Positions 8,900-15,770 of a DNA stretch of 37,439 bases are shown piece after piece (the first letter of the stretch is position 1; the number at the start of each line of letters is the position of its first letter). The position numbers and the translations under genes are program-made. The DNA comes from Myxococcaceae bacterium (GTDB lineage Bacteria > Myxococcota > Myxococcia > Myxococcales > Myxococcaceae). The stretch is taken from contig JALOQF010000021.1 in the NCBI GenBank assembly GCA_025459425.1, positions 1-37,439 of the forward strand, given 5' to 3'. The notes beneath the pieces are model-generated. The model made no database searches, was not told the origin of the DNA, and was given only the letters and a program-made list of their open reading frames with translations.

Positions 8900-10255
8900 T
8901 CAAGACGGGCCGCTGAGTCCGGGTGGCATCAGGGAGCGTGACGGCGATGGACGGCGCTGTCGTCGCGCAACGAACGCGAGCACGACGAGGAGCGCGGGGA
9001 GTGGAGCGGTCGCCCCGCAGCCGCACCCGCCAATGGCCGCACTCGCCTCGGGCGGTACCGTTCCCGCGTCGTCGGGCACGCCAGCCATCATCGAGCCTGC
9101 GTCGAGCGGAGCGCCTGCATCGTCGACGCCTCCGTCTGCTTCGCGCACTCCGGCGTCGGGCTCGACCACCCCGGCGTCGACCGACGGCTCGCCCGCATCG
9201 ACCGGAGCCACCCCCGCATCGGAGCCCCCAGCGTCCACCCCCGGAGCGCCTGCGTCTGGCACCGGGGCTCCAGCGTCCATCGGCGTCACGGCCCCCGCGT
9301 CCGCCACGGCGCCAGCGTCGACGCCCGCGTCTGGCCGGGGCACGCCACCATCAGCGCCCGGGTCGACGTTCAGGCTGCGCCGCTGCGCGAAGAGCCAATT
9401 CCAGACATCTCCATTCGAGTACACCCCACCCCAGATGAAGTGGTCGTTGCGGTCGAGCAGCGTGTACCGAAGTGGACTCGCCCCCATCGCGCCCACGCCG
9501 CTGCGCCACACGAACCCGCCCGGCGTCCACGTGGCCGTCTGGTCCGAGCCGGCCGACTGGCCGCCGACGCCGGGGTACGACGTCATCACCGACGCCAGGA
9601 GCGGGTCTCGTGACAGGGCCTGGCCGATGGCGTTGACCCACCGAATGGACTCCTCGCGCGGCACCATCGGGTCGCCGAAGCCGTGGAACGCCCACACCGC
9701 GACGTGGCGGTAGTCGACGGCGTCGTTGGCCGTCACCGGCCACACCTGCTGCACCGGGCAGATGGGCACCGTCGCCGCCACCAGGCCGGGGTGGTCCTTC
9801 GGAATCGTCCACGAGGGGCCTCCGCCGGCCGACAAGCCGGTCAGGTAGAGCCGGTCGGCGTCGACGCGGTAGCGCCCGCGCGCCCAGGTGAAGAACTGCG
9901 AGGCCAGCGTGGCGTTCCACAGGCCCGAGGGGTTGCGCGGCGCCAGCACGATGGCCCGGTGCGTGGACTGGAAGCGGTGCGCGCCCGTGCCCGCCGAACG
10001 CACCTGCTGCAGGGGCCCGTGCGCCGTCAGCGCGTTGAAGACGCTCGTCGCGTCCGTACCCGGCCCGCTCTCGCCCATGCCATGGAAGAAGAGGACGAGC
10101 GCCTCGGGCTGGGAGCCGGTGGAGTACCCGGGCGGCAGGTACTCGACGTAGGCGAGCGGCGCCGTCGTCTGCGAGGCGGTGAAGGTGACGAGCGAGTCAT
10201 CGGCCAGCGCCGCACCCGCCACCACCACCAGGAGCACTCCGCCGAGTCGTGCCAT
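8900..10255 (-). CDS. Exported alpha/beta hydrolase with MYXO-CTERM-like tail
   Basis: The protein has 451 residues. A signal peptide spans residues 1-18 (ending AGAALA). The hydrolase domain has an HGMGES oxyanion region (His59), a GLSAG nucleophile elbow (Ser142), Asp195 in HGFGDPMV and His272 in RNDHFIW, which resembles polyhydroxybutyrate-depolymerase or feruloyl-type esterases. Residues about 300-400 are an Asp-Ala-Gly/Pro linker. The end carries a Cys411-Gly-Cys-Gly motif, a hydrophobic helix and an Arg cluster, matching the MYXO-CTERM surface-sorting signal. Sixteen residues follow the Arg cluster, which is longer than usual. It is probably displayed on the outer surface. The substrate is unknown. 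Confidence 0.85.
   Translation of the reverse strand: MARLGGVLLVVVAGAALADDSLVTFTASQTTAPLAYVEYLPPGYSTGSQPEALVLFFHGMGESGPGTDATSVFNALTAHGPLQQVRSAGTGAHRFQSTHRAIVLAPRNPSGLWNATLASQFFTWARGRYRVDADRLYLTGLSAGGGPSWTIPKDHPGLVAATVPICPVQQVWPVTANDAVDYRHVAVWAFHGFGDPMVPREESIRWVNAIGQALSRDPLLASVMTSYPGVGGQSAGSDQTATWTPGGFVWRSGVGAMGASPLRYTLLDRNDHFIWGGVYSNGDVWNWLFAQRRSLNVDPGADGGVPRPDAGVDAGAVADAGAVTPMDAGAPVPDAGAPGVDAGGSDAGVAPVDAGEPSVDAGVVEPDAGVREADGGVDDAGAPLDAGSMMAGVPDDAGTVPPEASAAIGGCGCGATAPLPALLVVLAFVARRQRRPSPSRSLMPPGLSGPS
9062..9352 (-). repeat. Asp-Ala-Gly/Pro linker coding repeat
   Basis: This is imperfect low-complexity sequence within the esterase gene, encoding repeated DAG, DAGA and PDAG units between the hydrolase domain and the MYXO-CTERM-like tail. 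On the plus strand it reads as repeated GCGTC/GCATC triplet patterns. It is likely a flexible spacer holding the enzyme off the cell surface. Unit lengths vary, so it is compositional rather than a clean tandem array. Confidence 0.7.
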
Positions 10256-10458
10256 GCGGCCGTCCTCGCACAGGGCCTCACCAGCCCTCCATCGCCGCCG
10301 ACCATCCCGATTGGCGTGTTTCTTCCCGCCACCAGTTCCTCAAGGCCTTCGGGCGCTTGGACGCTCACCGGGCTGGCCGGCAGCCACGGCCCGTGGTCCG
10401 TTCGCGCCCTCGGCGGTCCTCCACCGAACCTTCTGGCCTGCTGCTGCATTCGTTCGCC

Positions 10459-12531
10459 ATGCGCCTGCGCTCGCTGCTCCCATTCCTGATGGCTGCCTGT
10501 GCGCCGTCCTTGTCGCTCGACGGCGCCGCGTGCCCCTGCGCCGACGGCTGGGTGTGCTGTGAGGGCTCGAACGTATGCGCGGCCGAGGCCGCCCGGTGTC
10601 CTCCGGTGGCCGGCCCCGACGTTCGGCCCACGTCGGTCGAGCTCGGCGTCGACCGCCGGTTTCGTTTCACGGGCGCCACCGACGGCGTGCGCTGGTCGGT
10701 CGAAGAGGGCGCGGCTGGAGGCTCCTTCGAAGCACCCGGCGTCTACGCCTCGCCCTCGACGCCCGGCACCTACCACGTGCTGGCCCAGGCCAACGGCGGC
10801 ACCACCCGCATCACCGTCGAGGTGCGCCCGCTGCGCGTGTCGGTGCTGGCCGGAGAGCCCGGCGGGCCGACGCCCGTGCCCATCGACGGCATCGGCGCGC
10901 AGGCCCGGGTGGTGAAGCCGGGGGACTCGACCATCGTCGGCGACTGGCTCTACTTCATCGAAGAGGGCACGACCGAGCACCTGCGGCGCATTCGGTTGTC
11001 CACGCGCGCGGTCGAGACGCTCTTCAGCACGACCTCGCTGCGGCCGCCCATCGACGGCCCTCGGGGCACGGGCAACTTCACCTTCGCGTCGTTGCTCTCG
11101 CCCACCCCTGAAGGCGACGTGCTGATGGTCGACGGCTCGTGCATTCGGGTGCTGCGCACGGCCCAGCTCGAGCTGGCGACGCTGACGTGCCCCATGACGG
11201 GCGTTCGCGGCCTCGCGGCCACCACGACGCACGTGTACTGGACCACCCAGCGTGACGTGCGCCGCCTCGACCGCACCAGCGGCGCCATCGAGGTCTTCGT
11301 CGACGAGGCCGCCGGCCAGTTCCGCCTGCCCGGCCGGCTCGCGCTCGCCGGCAACGTGCTCCTCGCGCTGGACGACGACGGCCAGACGCTGCGGGCCATC
11401 GACCTGTCGACCCGGGCGCTCCAGACGCTCGAGCCGGCGCGGCTGGGTGTGCGCTACGCCGACCTCGAGGGCGGCACCGGTGGCGCCAACGGGCCCGACT
11501 ATGTGGCGCTGCGCGCGGATGGGCTCTTGAAGACCCGTCGAACGCTGAGCTTCTCGCCGCTCCTCGCGCGCTCCATCAGCCTCGACCCGAGCGAGCCCGA
11601 CGTCGTGTACTTCAGCACCACGGACTCGGTGCGCGCGCTCCGGCGCTCGTTTCTGCAAGAGGTCGTCATCGGCCGGCCCGTCCCCGGGGCCGAGCTGCAG
11701 CTCGACGGCGTCGGCGCCTCGGCGCGCTTCGTGATTGAGGGCACGCTCGTGAGCGGCCCGCCCCTGGCCACGCGAGGCGACACCGTCTGGCTCGCCGAGC
11801 CGTCGGCCCGCACCATTCGAACCGTCGAGCGCGATGGCACCGTGACGACGCGCTTCACCAACACGAGCGTCACCTCGCTCGCCGTCGACGACACCCACGT
11901 CTACGCCATCGATGACCAGTGGAATGCGAGGCCGCGGCTCCTGCGCGCTCCGCGGCTGGGGGGCCCGTGGTCGACGTTGCCCCACGTCTTCTCGGAGCGC
12001 CCGGTGTCCCTCCTGGGGGTGCTCGACGACGGCCGCATCGCCTGTCTCGAGGGGTCGTCGGTGCGCTTCTTCGACGCCCAGACGGGGGAGCGCCGGCCCG
12101 AGCGCATCTCGGTGCCTCCTGCGGGCGTGGCCGTGGAACAGCCCGGTGAACAAGGGCTGGCGCTCGACCCGGCGGGAGCGCTGTGGGTCGTCAACCAGCG
12201 GCCGCCCTCGCTCATTCGCCGGGTCGACCTTGCGACAGGCGCGGTGGCGACCCGGGGGGCCGGCGTCGCGACCTCTGGGCTCACCTTCAGCCGTGGCGCG
12301 CTCTTTCAGAGCGGTCCGGGGCGCACGCTTCAGCAGAACTCCCGCGTGTTCGTCTGGAAGCCGAGCGCCATGAACGGCACGCTCTTCTTCGGCGACGACG
12401 ACATGCCCCTGGTGCGGCCCGGGCCCCTCGCGGACGCGCGCGTGCAGTCGGCGGCCTCGATGGCGACGCTGTGGAACGGTGACCTGGTCATCACCGACAT
12501 CGCCGAGAACGTGGTGCTCGTCGTCGAATGA
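10459..12531 (+). CDS. Beta-propeller lipoprotein at head of sigma operon
   Basis: The protein has 690 residues. The start at 10459 gives a lipoprotein signal (MRLRSLLPFLMAAC). A short Cys-rich knot (CPCADGWVCCEGSNVC) follows, then an Ig-like segment (about residues 50-130), then a long run of beta-propeller-like blades. Blade-like repeats of the form DGIGAQARVVKP and DGVGASARFVIEG, followed by phrases such as VWLAEPSARTIRTVERDG, resemble NHL/SMP-30 propellers. It is probably an extracytoplasmic sensor or binding protein. Its stop codon overlaps the sigma-factor start by 4 nt, so the two are likely co-translated and functionally linked. It is divergent from the esterase gene across a 203-bp spacer. 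No ligand can be deduced. Confidence 0.78.
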   Translation: MRLRSLLPFLMAACAPSLSLDGAACPCADGWVCCEGSNVCAAEAARCPPVAGPDVRPTSVELGVDRRFRFTGATDGVRWSVEEGAAGGSFEAPGVYASPSTPGTYHVLAQANGGTTRITVEVRPLRVSVLAGEPGGPTPVPIDGIGAQARVVKPGDSTIVGDWLYFIEEGTTEHLRRIRLSTRAVETLFSTTSLRPPIDGPRGTGNFTFASLLSPTPEGDVLMVDGSCIRVLRTAQLELATLTCPMTGVRGLAATTTHVYWTTQRDVRRLDRTSGAIEVFVDEAAGQFRLPGRLALAGNVLLALDDDGQTLRAIDLSTRALQTLEPARLGVRYADLEGGTGGANGPDYVALRADGLLKTRRTLSFSPLLARSISLDPSEPDVVYFSTTDSVRALRRSFLQEVVIGRPVPGAELQLDGVGASARFVIEGTLVSGPPLATRGDTVWLAEPSARTIRTVERDGTVTTRFTNTSVTSLAVDDTHVYAIDDQWNARPRLLRAPRLGGPWSTLPHVFSERPVSLLGVLDDGRIACLEGSSVRFFDAQTGERRPERISVPPAGVAVEQPGEQGLALDPAGALWVVNQRPPSLIRRVDLATGAVATRGAGVATSGLTFSRGALFQSGPGRTLQQNSRVFVWKPSAMNGTLFFGDDDMPLVRPGPLADARVQSAASMATLWNGDLVITDIAENVVLVVE

Positions 12532-13112
12532 GCGGGGCGCCTGCCACCTCGAACGTCGTGCCTCTCTTCGGGCTCGACACGCGTGACGACGACGCCCTCA
12601 TGGCGCTGGCGCGCACGCGGCGTGACGCCTTCGACGTGCTGATGGCTCGGCACCAGGCGGCCCTGCTGCGCATCGCCGCGCGGTACCTGGGCGACGTGGC
12701 CGCCGCGAAGGACGCCTGCCAGGCCACGTTTCTCGAGGTGTACCGCGCGCGGCACACGTACCGGCCCTCGGGGCGCTTCGGCGTCTTCGTGCGCCGCGCG
12801 TTGCTCAACCAGTGTCACATGGCGAGCCGACGTGGCCGGCAGGTGGCGCGCCTCGAGGCCCTCGACGTCTCACCCGACGGGCCGCCACCGCCCGATGCGC
12901 TGCTCCTGGCCGAGGAGCGCCGCCGCGTGGTGCAGGCCGAGGTGTCGCGGCTGAGCGAGAAGCTGCGGGCGGTGGTGGTGCTCCGGTACGCGGGCGGCCA
13001 CCAACTCGAGGACATCGCCGAGGTGCTGGAAGTGCCCATCGGCACGGTGAAGAGCCGCCTCTTCGCGGCCATGCAGGCGCTGGCGAAGGCGCTCCCGGAG
13101 GACTCACGATGA
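12528..13112 (+). CDS. ECF-type RNA polymerase sigma factor
   Basis: The protein has 194 residues. Region 2 spans about residues 22-105 (DAFDVLMARHQAALLRIAARYLGD, then DACQATFLEVYRARHTYRP) and region 4 about residues 135-190 (LRAVVVLRYAGGHQLEDIAEVLEVPIGTVKSRL), the classic ECF two-domain layout with a short Pro-rich linker and no region 1 or 3. It starts inside the lipoprotein stop (ATGA overlap) and ends inside the next start (ATGA overlap). It should redirect RNA polymerase to a small regulon and be held inactive by the downstream membrane protein. The target promoter is unknown. The ECF subgroup cannot be settled by eye. Confidence 0.95.
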   Translation: MSGAPATSNVVPLFGLDTRDDDALMALARTRRDAFDVLMARHQAALLRIAARYLGDVAAAKDACQATFLEVYRARHTYRPSGRFGVFVRRALLNQCHMASRRGRQVARLEALDVSPDGPPPPDALLLAEERRRVVQAEVSRLSEKLRAVVVLRYAGGHQLEDIAEVLEVPIGTVKSRLFAAMQALAKALPEDSR

Positions 13113-13308
13113 GGGCGTCACGCTTCGACGAGGTGCTGAAGCTCGCGCCGTGGCGACACCGCGAGGCTCACTCCCCCGAGGTGGTGGAGCGTCATCACGT
13201 CGCAGCCGCTCCCGAACGACTCGCGTCGCACGTCGACGAGGCGCTGCGGCTCACTCCGCCGAGCTGGTGGAGCACCGTCATGTCGCAGCCGTTCCCGGAG
13301 AACTCGCG
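13109..13308 (+). repeat. 200-bp direct tandem repeat, unit 1
   Basis: The first of two adjacent 200-bp units. By direct comparison I count 11 differences from unit 2 (13309-13508), about 94.5 percent identity and no indels. Each unit also contains a shorter internal echo: the CGCAGCC(G)-TCCCG-ACTCGCG segment recurs at 13201-13225 and 13284-13308, and again in unit 2, with alternating spacings of 83 and 117 bp. The flanks are related to the end of the sigma gene and the start of the anti-sigma gene, so the array probably grew by duplication of that junction. Confidence 0.95.
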
Positions 13309-13312
13309 ATGA
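13109..13312 (+). CDS. 67-residue ORF in tandem repeat unit 1
   Basis: The ORF starts with an ATG overlapping the sigma-factor stop (ATGA) and ends in an ATGA overlap with the next copy. The N terminus (MRASRFDEVLKLAP) closely matches the N terminus of the anti-sigma-like protein (MTASRFDELVKLSE). The end (PFPENSR) resembles the sigma-factor end (LPEDSR). It therefore looks like a product of duplication across the sigma/anti-sigma junction. There is no membrane segment or known motif. It may be a real small protein that binds the sigma factor with the anti-sigma helix, or merely a coupling cistron that keeps ribosomes moving. Translation is plausible because reading frame and overlaps are intact; function is inferred. 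Confidence 0.5.
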   Translation: MRASRFDEVLKLAPWRHREAHSPEVVERHHVAAAPERLASHVDEALRLTPPSWWSTVMSQPFPENSR

Positions 13313-13508
13313 GGGCGTCACGCTTCGATGAGGTGCTGAAGCTCGCGCCACGGCGCCACGGCGAGGCTCACTCCACCGAGTTGGTGGAGCGTCGTCACGT
13401 CGCAGCCGCTCCCGAAGGACTCGCGTCGCACGTCGACGAGGCGCTGCGGCTCACTCCGCCGAGCCCGTGGAGCACCGTCATGTCGCAGCCGTTCCCGGAG
13501 AACTCGCG
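13309..13508 (+). repeat. 200-bp direct tandem repeat, unit 2
   Basis: The second unit of the tandem pair, ending exactly where the anti-sigma-like gene begins. The unit length of 200 bp is not a multiple of three, so each unit shifts frame by two bases; the frame is recovered because each unit carries its own stop and start in a 4-nt overlap. Confidence 0.95.
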
Positions 13509-13512
13509 ATGA
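13309..13512 (+). CDS. 67-residue ORF in tandem repeat unit 2
   Basis: This is the second copy of the small ORF, the same length as the first, with a few substitutions in the middle (LAPRRHGEAHSTELVERRHV instead of LAPWRHREAHSPEVVERHHV). It starts in the ATGA overlap with copy 1 and ends in an ATGA overlap with the anti-sigma-like gene at 13509. Neither copy has a frameshift or premature stop despite about 5 percent nucleotide divergence, which hints that reading through is tolerated or useful. No known domain is visible. Confidence 0.5.
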   Translation: MRASRFDEVLKLAPRRHGEAHSTELVERRHVAAAPEGLASHVDEALRLTPPSPWSTVMSQPFPENSR

Positions 13513-14252
13513 CTGCGTCACGCTTCGACGAACTGGTGAAGCTGTCCGAAGGCGAAGTGACGGCCCGGCGCGCCGACGAGCTGCGCACGGCGGTGGCCGA
13601 GTCACCCGAGTGGCGCGCCGAGCAGGCACGCCTCGACACCCTCGTGTCGGCCCTCGAGCAGTCACCACCGGGGCTCGACGCCGTCGACGTACGGGCCGAC
13701 GTGTGGGCGGCCATCGACGGCGCTCCCATGGCGCCCGAGCGTGCCAGCAGGCGGCTCCCAGGCGTGCTGGCCCTCGCCGCCAGCCTGGCCCTCGTCGTCG
13801 CCGGCGGCGCGGCGTGGCTCGGGCGCGACGAGGTGCGCAGCAAGGGGGCCGTGGGCGGCACGCTGACGGGCTTCGAGGCCTGGGTGCTGCGCGACGGGCA
13901 GGTGACGCGCCTGGGGCCCACCATGCGCCGCGACGACGCGCTGGGCTTCTCGTACCGCAACCTGCCGGGCAGCAGCGCGCGCGCCCTCATGGTGTACGCG
14001 CAGGACACCTCGGGCCGCTTCTTCTGGTTCTACCCCGCGTGGAACGACCCGGCCGCGCCGCCCGGCGCCGTGCCCATCGGCGTGTCGAACGCGCCGGTGC
14101 AGCTCGACGAGGCCGTTCGCCACGAGCTGTCTCCCGGGCCGCTCACCATTCACGCGCTGTTCCTCGACGCGCCGGTGTCGGTGCTCGACGTCGAAGCCGG
14201 AACCGTGCGTGCGCCGCGGGCCGCGTCGGTGACGGTCGAGGTGCTCCCGTGA
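13509..14252 (+). CDS. Single-pass membrane anti-sigma-like protein
   Basis: The protein has 247 residues. Residues 1-75 are helical and acidic (LSEGEVTARRADELRTAVAE, then SPEWRAEQARLDTLVSALE), which fits an anti-sigma domain. I see no His-x3-Cys-x2-Cys zinc site, so it would be of the zinc-free kind. Residues about 83-104 form one membrane helix. The outer part (about 140 residues) is beta-rich with ALMVYAQDTSGRFFWFYP and may be a DUF4384-like or FecR-like sensor fold; that assignment is tentative. Position directly after an ECF sigma gene supports the anti-sigma role. Its stop overlaps the GTG start of the caspase-like gene (GTGA), so the two are translationally coupled. Confidence 0.75.
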   Translation: MTASRFDELVKLSEGEVTARRADELRTAVAESPEWRAEQARLDTLVSALEQSPPGLDAVDVRADVWAAIDGAPMAPERASRRLPGVLALAASLALVVAGGAAWLGRDEVRSKGAVGGTLTGFEAWVLRDGQVTRLGPTMRRDDALGFSYRNLPGSSARALMVYAQDTSGRFFWFYPAWNDPAAPPGAVPIGVSNAPVQLDEAVRHELSPGPLTIHALFLDAPVSVLDVEAGTVRAPRAASVTVEVLP

Positions 14253-15733
14253 CGCTGGCCGCCCTCATGCTGGTGCTGGCCAACGCGCCGGTGCACCGCT
14301 TCGCCCTGGTGGTGGGCAGCAACACCGGCGAGGGCGTGCGCGCGGCGCCCTTGCGCTTCGCCGACGACGACGCGGTGGCGATGCACGAGCTGCTGCTCGA
14401 GGCCGGCGTCGAGTCGGTGCTGCTCGCCTCGCCCGACGCCGACACGCGCCGGCTGCACCCGCGCACCACCCCGCTGGCCCCGCCGACGCTCGACGCCTTG
14501 AAGGGCGCCTTCGCGGCCCAGCGCGCGTCCATGGAGCGCGCCCGCGCGAGTGGAGAGCGGGTCGAGTGGCTCTTCGTCTTCTCGGGGCACGGCGACGTCG
14601 AGCAGGGCGTGGGCTTCCTCGGGCTCGAGCAGGGGCGCCTCACGCGCGCGGTGCTGCACGACGAGCTGTTGGCGCGGGTGCCGGCCGAGGTGGCGCACGT
14701 GGTGCTCGACGCGTGCCGCTCCGGAGCCCTGGTGGCCAGCAAGGGTCCCGGCGGCCTGCGCCTGCCCATGCCCGCCGTCTTCGCGCCTGGGCCGTCCTGG
14801 CCGCCCACGGTGGGCTTCCTGCTGTCGGCGTCGTCGGCGAAGGACTCGCACGAGTGGGAGAAGTGGCAGGCCGGCGTCTTCAGCTACGAGGTGCGCTCGG
14901 CGCTGCGCGGCGCGGCCGACGCCAACCGGGACGGCGCCGTCTCGTACGCCGAGCTGGGCGCCTTCCTCGAGGCCGCCAACGCCGCCATCGAGAACCCGCG
15001 GCTGCGGCCCGACTTCCTGGCGCTGCCGCCGGGCGGACGTGAGGGGCTGACGGCGAGCCTCCTGTCGTGGGGCAGCGCCGGCGTGGTGGGGCCCCTGGCC
15101 GAGCCGGTGTACCTCGAGCGGCCCAACGGCGAGCGGCTGCTCGACGTGCACGCGGCGCCGGGCCACGTGACGCGGCTGCAGCTGCCCGACGAGCGGCCCT
15201 TGTACGTGCGCTCGCGTGACGAGCGCCGCGAGCTGGTGCTGGCGGCAGCGTCGGTCGAGCTGGCCGCCCTCGTCGACGGGCCCACGCCTCCAGCCCAGCG
15301 CGGCGCGGTCGACCGCGCGCTCGACCGCCTCTTCCTCACGCCCTTCGACGAGGCGCACGTGGCCCGCTACACCGAGACGTGGCGCGCGCCTTCGCTCGAG
15401 ACGCTGGCCGTCGAGGGGCCTCCACGCAGCGCGCAGGTGACGCGGGCCGCTGCGGCCGTGGCGACGCTGGTGGGCGTGGCGACGGCGGCGACGGGCTTCT
15501 CCATCGCGTGGACGCAGGCGCGTGACGCCGCCGAGCTCGACCAGCGCGCGCGCCTCGAGCGCAACCGGCTCGTCGGCCTCGGCAACACCCTGGGCATCAC
15601 GGGCCTCGCGGTGGCCGGCGTCGCTGCGGTGACCTGGGGCGTGCTGGGCCTGGTGTGGGAGCTGCCGGTGTTCGGCCTGCTCCCCAGCGCCGAAGGCCCC
15701 GTCGCGGCCGTGTCGTGGAGCACCACATTCTGA
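14249..15733 (+). CDS. Caspase-like (C14-type) protease with EF-hand loop
   Basis: The protein has 494 residues from GTG 14249, which overlaps the previous stop. A short hydrophobic N terminus (MTLAALMLVLANA) may be a signal peptide. The p20-like core begins HRFALVVGSNTG and has the His/Cys dyad His114 (FVFSGHGD) and Cys156 (VVLDACRSG), both in canonical settings. At about residue 224 the sequence DANRDGAVSYAE has all ligand positions of a calcium-binding EF-hand loop. Two hydrophobic helices lie near the C terminus (about residues 395-420 and 445-475). The inferred protein is a membrane-attached, possibly periplasmic, cysteine protease of the metacaspase/caspase clan. Operon position suggests it acts with the sigma/anti-sigma pair. 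Confidence 0.87.
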   Translation: MTLAALMLVLANAPVHRFALVVGSNTGEGVRAAPLRFADDDAVAMHELLLEAGVESVLLASPDADTRRLHPRTTPLAPPTLDALKGAFAAQRASMERARASGERVEWLFVFSGHGDVEQGVGFLGLEQGRLTRAVLHDELLARVPAEVAHVVLDACRSGALVASKGPGGLRLPMPAVFAPGPSWPPTVGFLLSASSAKDSHEWEKWQAGVFSYEVRSALRGAADANRDGAVSYAELGAFLEAANAAIENPRLRPDFLALPPGGREGLTASLLSWGSAGVVGPLAEPVYLERPNGERLLDVHAAPGHVTRLQLPDERPLYVRSRDERRELVLAAASVELAALVDGPTPPAQRGAVDRALDRLFLTPFDEAHVARYTETWRAPSLETLAVEGPPRSAQVTRAAAAVATLVGVATAATGFSIAWTQARDAAELDQRARLERNRLVGLGNTLGITGLAVAGVAAVTWGVLGLVWELPVFGLLPSAEGPVAAVSWSTTF

Positions 15734-15758
15734 CGGTTCCCCGAAGGAGCCGCACAAC

Positions 15759-15764
15759 AGGAGG
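15759..15764 (+). promoter_or_regulatory. Strong ribosome binding site (AGGAGG)
   Basis: A perfect Shine-Dalgarno hexamer lies six bases before the ATG at 15771. It is the clearest ribosome site in this region and fixes the start of the vWA-like lipoprotein. It contrasts with the stop/start overlaps used by the genes just upstream. Confidence 0.8.
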
Positions 15765-15770
15765 CAGCAG

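Noticed and set aside
10384..10396. CCACGG-C-CCGTGG palindrome upstream of the sigma operon
   Set aside because: Short and GC-rich, as expected by chance in this composition; not supported as an operator.
13109..13508. Tandem 200-bp units considered as a mobile element or attachment site
   Set aside because: No transposase, integrase, terminal inverted repeats or tRNA; the units derive from the flanking genes.
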